Origin: Halichondria panicea | Taxonomy: Eukaryota > Porifera > Demospongiae > Suberitida > Halichondriidae | Length of the DNA stretch: 64,000 nt | Assembly: GCF_963675165.1 (NCBI RefSeq) | Contig: NC_087388.1 | Coordinates: 3,911,047-3,975,046 of the forward strand | Direction of reading: 5' to 3' | Shown: in pieces, positions 56,501-64,000 of the stretch | Layout: the number at the start of each line of letters is the position of its first letter | Position numbering within the stretch: the first letter of the stretch is position 1 | The notes under the pieces: model-generated | What the model was told of the DNA's origin: nothing | Databases searched by the model: none | What the model saw: only the letters and a program-made list of their open reading frames with translations | Translations under genes and position numbers: made by a program

Positions 56501-57786
56501 GCTCTACTGTAATGAATATCCAGTAGAACAGTCCAGTTTTTTGGAAATATTCGGCATCAGCTTTTAAACTATTGATATGCAAGCTTTGGAGTGCCGAACC
56601 CTTTTTTACATCGGCTAATGTGCAGGTAGGTCAAAACCGCAAGATTTGGTGGCTGTCTATGGCTGCACAAAAAGCTCTCTTTGTAAAGCAAGACTCATGT
56701 TAAAATTGTGATATACATATTGTTATGAAGAGGATGCAATAACAATAAAGAAGATGCAAATATATATATTGTATACATGAAAGGAATAAAAGTTACACTG
56801 AGCTAAAGTTAGTGCAGAAATTGAGCTTGAAACCGCAGATCCAGATAGACAACAGGAAGTACTTCCGGTTCGTGAGGTAAATTTTGCCTTGGCCATTCGA
56901 CTGGTGCAGAGCTAACTACTAAGTAGAGTAGCAACATTCGGTGAGCAAGTTTTGCTACGGACTCTGAAAAGGCTGCAATAGCATTCCAAGTAAGCAAAAC
57001 TAGGCATAACTCGAGAACAAAGCATTATTTGCAAATACACAAATTACAAAAAACATGACTAGAAGCCTATAGAAACTCTTACTTGCACTTTATTGATCCT
57101 TGAGCAGCTGTATTACTGTCTACACACACAGACACACAAATAGAGATGTCAGACCATAGATAAAAGAGAAATGGATAGGACACATTTAGCGCCTCGAAAA
57201 CTATCCGCGTTTCGCCCTGGGTTTAATCGAGGCCGCCTACTGTACATGGAAAAAATGGCCAAAAACACAAAAAAGAGACAACTGTCTTACTGTCAGTGTG
57301 AGAATCCTGCTGCTAAACTTTTACTTCTGTTTAATACTTGAGGCTATAATTATGACACACAGTACACTACTTATTTAGGTTGTTCTAGCTGTATTATAGG
57401 TGTTATTGGTACAGAAACATCCTAAGTAGTGAAAGCAATGTTTCTGTACCTCTAGCTACTTCTTAGCAATCCCAAAAAATTTCCTGTTATTTCCAAATGA
57501 TACCTAGTATAAAATTTAAGTTGTAGGGAGACTTGGAAAGGTCTGAATTTTCCAAAACAGCCGTAGAAGTAGTTTTCCTGGGGGTAGGGAGCGAAACACG
57601 GCTGTATCTTAGCTCAGTGTACGTATTTTATATGCAGCTTATGAGAACACGTGATCCGTTTCCAATCCTTTTTATCTATGGTTAGACCGGAAGTAGTGCG
57701 TGGGCGTATTTTCGTGTGGTAAAAATTCGAAACGGGACCAGAAAGTGAGTGAACAAGAAGGGCTTTCCGCAAGCCCTGGAAGAGTC
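53531..57786. other. Repeat-rich spacer, no confident gene
   Basis: Contains segments that recur elsewhere in the window: 53735-53830 (gccaaaagttcaagtct, gcagagccttgcagctctct) is close to 59836-59925; 55300-55340 (acgtgattcgtttccaatcc) is close to 57648-57675 and, inverted, to 53845-53870. Near 56180-56232 is the right end of a CAGGGGCG-type MITE (agcaccaccctgtgtacgcccctgg). A stretch after an acceptor at 55690 (TKRLISLPGGDRQRTKYDHQ) is open for 38 codons but has no partner exon I trust. Confidence 0.4.
56905..57165 (+). repeat. Dispersed repeat, 'ccataactcgagaa' family, copy 3
   Basis: Colinear with the second half of 12942-13800: gctacggactctgaaaaggctgcaa theme, 'gcataactcgagaa', 'gactagaagcctatagaaac', 'gagcagct', ACAC tract. 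The CTCGAGGCATAA end is missing. Confidence 0.6.
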
Positions 57787-58202
57787 CAGAGCCTCCAAGT
57801 ATACGGTTTTTTCCGTATTTATACGGATTTCTGTCTTCTAATACGGAATTAACTGCAAAAATACGGATATACATGTAGATCTAGAAGACTAGAAGTGACC
57901 TTTTGTCAGCTTACAGAATAAGTTAACTGGCCTTATAGTTGACAGTGAAGGATCTAGTAGCATCCCTACAGCTGTAGTAGCTCTATGCTCTATACTAGTA
58001 GTGAGTCTGATACTGAAAGACAGCTATAATTTGTAAAGCCAAGTCTCGCTTGCCACGCCCCTTTATTGAAGGGGCGGGGCAATTACAAAGCCACTAAACA
58101 GCATTTCATCTCATTCCCATGTTTTGTACTGAAAATCATCATTAAATACGGAAAAATGAGCTGATTAATACTGAAAAGAAAAGTCTCTACTTGGAGGCTC
58201 TG
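57787..58202. mobile_element. MITE with CAGAGCCTCCAAGTA ends, AGAGTC target duplication
   Basis: CAGAGCCTCCAAGTA at the left and TACTTGGAGGCTCTG at the right are perfect 15-base inverted ends; AGAGTC flanks both sides (57781-57786 and 58203-58208). 416 bp; the interior repeats 'atacgga'. CAG-type ends with a 6-base visible repeat suggest a hAT-like relative, not certain. Confidence 0.85.
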
Positions 58203-60922
58203 AGAGTCTAGCAAACAACAGCTGTTCCCAGGTAAAAAGTAGCGTAGAATTTGATTTTTATAGCATTTTTTTATGATTTTAGCATTTGATGCTTGTTCTG
58301 TGACTGTGTGTGATTTTTTCCACAAAGGTGATCATCATTTTGTCAATCAAACATGAAAATGAACAAAAACACAAGTGAGCATGTCTTTCATCTCTAACTC
58401 TCTCCAGATTATGCAAACAGTTGCTACAATAAGCTTTATTTCTTGCGGAATCACATATTGCATGGATAGATGGGTGGAGCTGAGAATAGAAATGCAGTAA
58501 AATCAAGCCAAGTGTACCAATAGCTGTATTTATTTCTTAGAAGTTCTTAGAAGTTACTGAAAGTAATTATTGAAGCAATCTGAAAGCCTCTGTTGAAAAG
58601 AAACAAAATGGAGAGAATTCCAGGGACAACAATGTAATCTACCAAAACTATTAAATTGCAAGAACTGACTCAATTTGCACACGAAACAAGATAGGAGTAA
58701 TCTACTGGAAGCTGTCAACAGAGTTGTATCATAGATTTATAGTTGTATGGCCTTAAATGTACACTAAAAACGAATTATTTAGACCAAATGAAATTGATGA
58801 AAAAATTGCTTTTAAAGAACAAGAAACAGATACAAGCATAAGGTGGACATTAATGAGAGTTCTGACACATGATACAATATACTGTACGAAAGAAAAGATA
58901 AATATGGTTAGTTTAAATCCAAAATAACTCTCTGAAGCAGGAGACATCATACTATATTATAGGGACATCATAAACATTATAAAAACTTCATAATAGATAT
59001 CAAATTGTTACAATGTTAACTCCTGAGTCCTGAGTGTCTATTTCATACTTTTTTAAAGAGATCTAGAATAGACCAAGCGGTTCAGCAGATATGCTAACTT
59101 TAAGACCATTTCTGGTATTAACAACAAATTTCATAAGTCCCGCCCAAGTACATTAAAATGCGGTAAATTGAATTTTTTCCTGACTAGTGTTCTACAAAAC
59201 GCTGTATCTCTGCATTCACTTGACCAAATCCAGTTCAGTAAAGTTTTTCTGGTTTTCCTAGAGTGTTTAAAAGAGGTAGTAATACATAGGAGTTAGAAAT
59301 AGCAAAAATGAAAATCGGCTGACATTGCTAACACAAACACACTACCATATATCTCGCATAATCATTCAATTGTGTATAAGTGTACATGTGTGCATGCTTA
59401 ACTGATCAAAAGTTAACTGCATGTGGATGTGTATGCACGAATAATAATTGACACTTTGTTCTGTGCATGTATCCGTACATACTGCAACGTACATGGTCAG
59501 TGTACATTTTAGCAAAACATTTTTCTTTCAATATTGAGGGAGTCATTTCAATGGAGTCAAATTCCTTCGTTGTTTATTCAGGCACATTTCAAATGTGTGG
59601 GCATGCATGTGCAACCTAATTGCTATAATTATAATGAAAGCACCGCGGGTGCTGATGCCTCGGTGGAGGTGCCAAAGCTACATAACATAAAGCTACTATA
59701 GCTAGCTTTTATACACACATTGATTATATAATTATCATGATGAACATTTTTAATTTTGCTGCATGCAGAATCCAGAATCACAGGGAAACTCAAAGAGTGG
59801 GTAATGATCGACGATGATTGTTGTTAATAACGATCAACGCCAAAAGTTCAAGTCTATTATCCGGGCTGCAAGTCAGCAGAGCCTTGCAGCTCTCTTCTCA
59901 CTTTTGCAGCTATCAATAGCTAGCATTCTAGTGCAAAGCTAACTACTAAGTAGAGTAGCAACACTCGGTGAACAAGTTTTGCTACGGACTCTTCTGAAAA
60001 GGTTGCAATGGCATTCCAAGTAAGCAAAACTAGGCATAACTCGAGAACGAAGCTTTATTTTGCAAATCCACAAATACCAAGCCAAGAAAACATGACTAGA
60101 AGCCTATAGAAACTCTTACTTGCACTTCATTGATCCTTGAGCAGCTGAAACAGTCTACACACACACAGATACACACACAGACATACAAACACACTACCGT
60201 ATACCTCGCTTGCGCATGCACACCGAGACATAATAAGTATGTACACAATGCACAAATAACGTTATGACTTATGATACTGAATTATTATTATTAGTCAGGC
60301 TCTTTCTCAGGCTCATTCTATATAATCACATAATTATACATGCATGTAAAATAAAACTAATGAGTCAGAATCCACATTTTAACTTCACCACCATGCAGCT
60401 ATAATGCTCCACATTCTTTATAGATACATACAGTTCCCAAATTCAATTATAGACGGGTAGTAATTTTAGTGTTAATAAATGTGGTAGGCTGGGAAACTAA
60501 AGGAGTGGCCTTAAACCCTAGCCTCGTTCCTAGCAAGCCGATTTTCTCTAAATGACCTAGTATTATTTTAGAGACAACTCGGACTGGGAATGAGGCCATA
60601 ATTATAGAGTAATACACACTTTTAATATAGCCTTTGTATAGGCTATAGTATTGCTAATAAGGTTTAATATAAATAAATTCACTGCATCACATGTCTACTT
60701 CATTGTGCAGATGCAGTACTGCTAATGACATTCATGGTGTTCACATACAGTCATTCATCAACAACATAATTTTAACAAAAATGGACATATCGATAAAATT
60801 AATGTGCCAGTACAAAATAAGTGAACCCATGCATGCATGGGTCAGAAACTAGTATATATAAAATTACAATGTTACATCAGAAATAATAATTTTGATATAG
60901 TCCCAGCAATGCAGTTTATTTA
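58203..60922. other. Spacer upstream of the third PLA2-like unit
   Basis: Up to about 59540 I see no gene and no structured repeat. From 59555 on come the duplicated-spacer blocks found 3' of receptor B: 'ttccttcgttgtttattcag' and 'atgtgtgggcatgcatgtgc' (about 59570-59610). At 59636-59690 is a block (gcaccgcgggtgctgatgcc) that occurs inverted at 31045-31090. At 60520-60595 a foldback (agccgattttctctaaatga) matches 39665-39720. No receptor exon survives in this copy. Confidence 0.5.
59925..60235 (+). repeat. Dispersed repeat, 'ccataactcgagaa' family, copy 4
   Basis: Shares 'gctaactactaagtagagtagcaaca', 'gcataactcgagaacgaagc', 'gactagaagcctatagaaac' with 56905-57165 and ends in an ACAC tract plus a degraded 'cgagacataataag' tail. 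Confidence 0.6.
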
Positions 60923-61939
60923 TTAACAAGTAAAGATATCGGAGCAGCTATTAAAAAATATTTCAACAGCAACACTAAAACAAGTAAAGGTGAAAAAACC
61001 TGCTTGTGCACAACACTCGTCGTGTGTCTCACAGAAGTTGTGAACGCAGCAATCACCACACACAAAACTCCAACAAGTGCAACCTGCACCACACATCCCA
61101 AAGCAAGCATTGGTATATTTTTGATAGGGACACTGCCCTGCCCCACATTGAGCTCCGTTTGCCGGACAATTCACAGTCCTTCTCTGTCGCAGATTACTAC
61201 TCTTACTTGAATGACTAGGCGTTGTTGGAGCAGTCTCTACACTAGCTCTTGCATTCGATAGCTTTAGAGCAAACACATAGAACCTCATTACAGCTTGAGA
61301 GTCCTCTCCTTTAATTCCAGTATTACCTAGGGCCAGGGCAGCTTCGATAATTAGTTTTGCTTGAGGACTCATTGAAAGGTTTTCCAGAGAATCATGGGAT
61401 TTTTTGGCAACTGTCTTATTGTCCATCTTCTCAAGGATTTCAGTGGTCATATTCTCATAACCCATCATAACGGATTCCATTGTGCCCACGCTGGTTTCGG
61501 GAATAACATATTCGTCATTAGGACCCTGTTCATTTTTCATCAAAAGAAAGGCTGTGCTATTCACTTCCATCATGATCATGGGTGATTCCCTCGGATGCAC
61601 CATCATTATAATCAACTCACCATCTGCCGTGCTCACTATGTAGTAAAAGTGGGTGCCGTTCACTGTACTCTGGAAATGAATACTACCTTGGGCACCATAA
61701 TACTCCCCTTCAAGCCTGTTATTCGATACGAACACATTTTGAAGTCCAGAGACTTGTTGCTGCTGTGTGGTAGAGATTCCCACACCAATACTAATGGCCA
61801 GCACAGCTGTAATGAGCAGAGCTACACAGGTTAATATCAACACAGCCACGAGCACTGGAGAGAGTTTGGGTTTCTTTGACTGAGGGGTGATCTCACGGTT
61901 AGGCTCGAAGTGCTGGTACTTGACCGAAGAAGAATCCAT
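60923..61939 (-). CDS. Type II membrane protein with furin-type site and PLA2-like domain (copy 3)
   Basis: 338 residues, one exon; very close to copy 1 in the tail, helix and stalk, and to copy 2 around the cleavage site (RASVETAPT, RQRRTVNCPAN). Cys-rich end: CFGMCGAGCTCW, VCGDCCVHNFCETHDECC; all 16 cysteines and HD are kept. The start codon faces the kinase start at 62177 across 237 bases. The mosaic similarity to copies 1 and 2 suggests gene conversion or staggered duplication. This is the only copy whose partner kinase has an open kinase domain. Confidence 0.82.
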   Translation of the reverse strand: MDSSSVKYQHFEPNREITPQSKKPKLSPVLVAVLILTCVALLITAVLAISIGVGISTTQQQQVSGLQNVFVSNNRLEGEYYGAQGSIHFQSTVNGTHFYYIVSTADGELIIMMVHPRESPMIMMEVNSTAFLLMKNEQGPNDEYVIPETSVGTMESVMMGYENMTTEILEKMDNKTVAKKSHDSLENLSMSPQAKLIIEAALALGNTGIKGEDSQAVMRFYVFALKLSNARASVETAPTTPSHSSKSSNLRQRRTVNCPANGAQCGAGQCPYQKYTNACFGMCGAGCTCWSFVCGDCCVHNFCETHDECCAQAGFFTFTCFSVAVEIFFNSCSDIFTC

Positions 61940-62176
61940 TTAGATCTAGATTATAGACACGTCTATACCAAAACTCTAAATCTGCAAAACGAACTATTAA
62001 TCTAGAGCTGATCTTATTAGGTAGATCTATTTATAGGTTGTTTCTAGTTGTTATACACATCTTTTAACATTGTGTATTGTCTTGGGGGTAGGATCTGGAA
62101 CTCCAGCACAATTATTAATGCGCATGCGCAATCCAAAGAACATACCTTGTTGGGCGTGGCATGAGTTTTCGGGAAG
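61940..62176. promoter_or_regulatory. Bidirectional promoter with NRF-1-type palindrome (copy 3)
   Basis: Contains TGCGCATGCGCA (62119-62130) and GGGCGTGGC (about 62152) in the same order and spacing from the kinase as in the first pair, plus the shared 'gtgtattgtcttgggg' block. No TATA box is evident on the kinase side. Conservation between two copies may reflect recent duplication as well as function. Confidence 0.6.
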
Positions 62177-63760
62177 ATGGCTGCACTTATTACTAAAGAC
62201 TTGGATGAGCTAGTGGTGCTGGTAGAAGGCCTTGACCTGGAGGATAACAGAGCTGGTTCTGGTGCTTACGGGGTTGTCTTCAGAGTGACTGTGAAGGGGA
62301 GAGAATGTATTGCCAAGAAGCTCCACAGTATCTTGCTCAAAGCTGGCGACTACTATCCAGTGGACCAGAGAGATTCCATTATTGAAAAGTTCCGCAATGA
62401 GTGTCGTATTCTAAGTGGTCTGGAGCATCCGAACGTTGTAACGTTTATTGGAATCCACTATGGTCGAGACAAGAACGATCTTAGTCTGATCATGGAACGT
62501 CTGCACACTGATGTAGCTGCTTTTGTTCAATCCCACCCTCAAACACCCATCGCTGAGAGAACTCATATTTTGTGGGATGTGTCAAAGGGCCTTCAATATC
62601 TCCACTCGCTGACCCCTCCCCTCATACACCGTGACCTTACTGCTCCCAACATCCTGCTCACTGATGACCTGACTGCCAAGATAGGAGACTTGGGAGTATC
62701 CAGATACGTGGACCTTGACGCATTGTCGAGGCTGCTAACGAAAGCTCCTGGAAACGTATACTACATGTCCCCCGAAGCAAGAGACGAGAATCCGCAGTAC
62801 ACTGTCAAGCTGGACATTTTCTCCTTCGGTACTCTCATTATCCACACATTCATTGGCCAAGTTCCTGCTCTACATGATGTACCCTACAATCAGCAAGCTC
62901 TAAAGCTCAGTGAAGAGGGAAAGATCGAGTTAACGAAAAGAAGAAGGGCTATTCAACAGATGACCACAGACCACTGCATGTATCCTCTCATTGTCCGCTG
63001 TCTCCATGACAAACCTGCTCCCAGACCAACTGCAGACGAAATGCACCAGTCACTGCAAGAGTTGTGTACGAGATACCCAACCAAGGTAATTCTATTCTTC
63101 GAGTGTTTGCTCTTTTAATATTAAAGTTTCAATAGGCGTTTCAAAAGGTGGAGATTAAGATTGCTCTAAGGCAGCGTCTAAAGGAAGGAGATACGTGGTA
63201 AGTATACTTATAGTAATTATGGATCGTTAAATAACAAGTTAAAATAATTCTCTAAACTGTACGGTACTTGGTTGGCTTTCAGTGGATGGAGCAATGGAAG
63301 AGGTATGTAGGATACAACGAACAAGCCTCTCCTGGTGATGGATCTGAAGCTGAAGTTGAAAATCCTGGAAAGATTAACAACAATGCTCTCCTGACAGGTC
63401 AGAGATCGTATTTAACTAGCTCTATAATAATGTTGTGATCCCTAATATAGGTGGGATTCTACGAGAGAATCTCACGGATAAAAATGACTATTTCCTCGTT
63501 CCGGAGTCAGCCTGGAACAAACTAGTCTCTTGGTATGGTATCTGCTCAAATTCGATCACAAGGTAGGTAATTACATACAGGTACATGTATACCCTTAGGA
63601 TTTTTGTTTCACATCAATTTTATCACTCATGCATGCAGGAAAGTTGTTCACGGGGGTCATGGCTTGATGGTGGAAGTCTACCTCCAAGTTCTCACCTTGA
63701 GTGTTTACCCTAACCTAAAAGAGATCAAGTGTAGAAAGTTCAGCCGTTTAGACACTATTG
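62177..63760 (+). CDS. TKL-type protein kinase fused to DUSP and Ubl start (3' end beyond window)
   Basis: Exon 1 (62177-63085) encodes a complete kinase: loop GSGAYGVV (27-34), Lys in CIAKKL (47 or 48), HRDLTAPN (151-158), DLG (171-173), SPE (198-200), DIFSFGTL (213-220). HRDLTAPN lacks the Lys usual in Ser/Thr kinases and looks tyrosine-kinase-like. Exons 63136-63197, 63264-63397, 63451-63562 and 63639-63760 continue in phase and encode a DUSP: LKEGDTWYLVGFQWMEQWKR, YVGYN, NPGKINNNALL, NDYFLVPESAWNKLVSWYG, RKVVHGG, VEVYLQVLTL, then RKFSRLDTIG, which matches USP4/11/15 just before their first ubiquitin-like domain. The kinase probably acts in ubiquitin signalling; whether a protease domain follows is unknown. 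Oddity: the base pair before 63264 is CG, not AG, while the broken copy has AG (42251), so this exon's splicing is in doubt. Confidence 0.8.
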
Positions 63761-64000
63761 GTGAGTAATTGTGGCTTGTCACATTCTTTTAGTAAAGAAT
63801 CAGGATCCAGGGTAAAAACTGCCTGTATTGTTTGTCTGAGGGCAAAGGTTACAACAATTTGCTTGTTATTATGATCTGTAGATTCACTTAATGCTAGACT
63901 ACAGCCGAGAGTGTAATTGATCTAGCTAGCTCACGACTAAAAGCAATTATAAAATCCAGAGTGCATAGGTCAACTATTGCTGTTGCTGACTCAGCTTACA
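63761..64000. other. Intron of the kinase-DUSP gene
   Basis: Follows a GTGAGT donor at 63761. A TGTAG near 63881 is followed by a frame that closes after about a dozen codons, so the next exon is probably outside the window. Confidence 0.5.

Noticed and set aside
1-64000. tRNA, rRNA or CRISPR features
   Set aside because: No cloverleaf-like segment with A/B boxes, no rRNA core sequence and no regularly spaced repeat array was seen.

Overview
The window reads as nuclear DNA of an early-branching animal, most likely a sponge (inference). It is AT-rich and its genes have short exons with GT-AG introns. It carries GABA-B-like class C receptors, an extracellular Calx-beta protein and a tyrosine-kinase-like (TKL) kinase, and it is packed with small inverted-repeat transposons. 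No CRISPR array, operon or rRNA is visible, and I recognised no tRNA.

Layout. 0.3-2.4 kb: 5' part of a secreted Calx-beta gene (minus strand). 2.4-10 kb: no complete gene; helicase-like, LINE-like and unidentified coding-like relics. 10.2-12.8 kb: an eight-exon short-chain dehydrogenase/reductase (SDR, minus). 14.0-25.3 kb: class C GPCR 'receptor A' (minus, 16 exons). 27.0-28.3 kb: an intronless PARG-like gene (minus). 28.6-38.7 kb: paralogous 'receptor B' (plus, 15 exons), head-to-head with A and with matching exon borders. 40.0-64.0 kb: degenerate copies of one segment, ordered receptor (+), PLA2-like membrane ectoprotein (-), TKL kinase-DUSP gene (+). The PLA2-like gene is open in three copies (40.0, 51.1, 60.9 kb) and partial in a fourth (47.4 kb). 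The kinase is broken at 41.2 kb, a scrap at 47.7 kb, and best preserved at 62.2 kb, where it leaves the window. Receptor copies at 42.5-46.2 and 48.7-49.8 kb are partial.

The most novel item is the kinase gene. Downstream of a complete kinase domain its exons encode the DUSP domain and the start of the ubiquitin-like segment known from USP4/11/15, so it appears to join a protein kinase to a deubiquitinase-type module. It shares a short bidirectional promoter with a type II membrane protein that has an RQRR furin-type site just before a 16-cysteine PLA2-like domain. I infer that the duplicated segment is a small signalling neighbourhood (surface receptor, shed ectodomain, intracellular kinase), but nothing in the sequence proves the products act together.

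Introns and spacers are heavily colonised by non-autonomous DNA transposons. Several have clear target-site duplications, and one splits an exon of a duplicated receptor copy. All family names come from reading translations by eye; no database search was possible.
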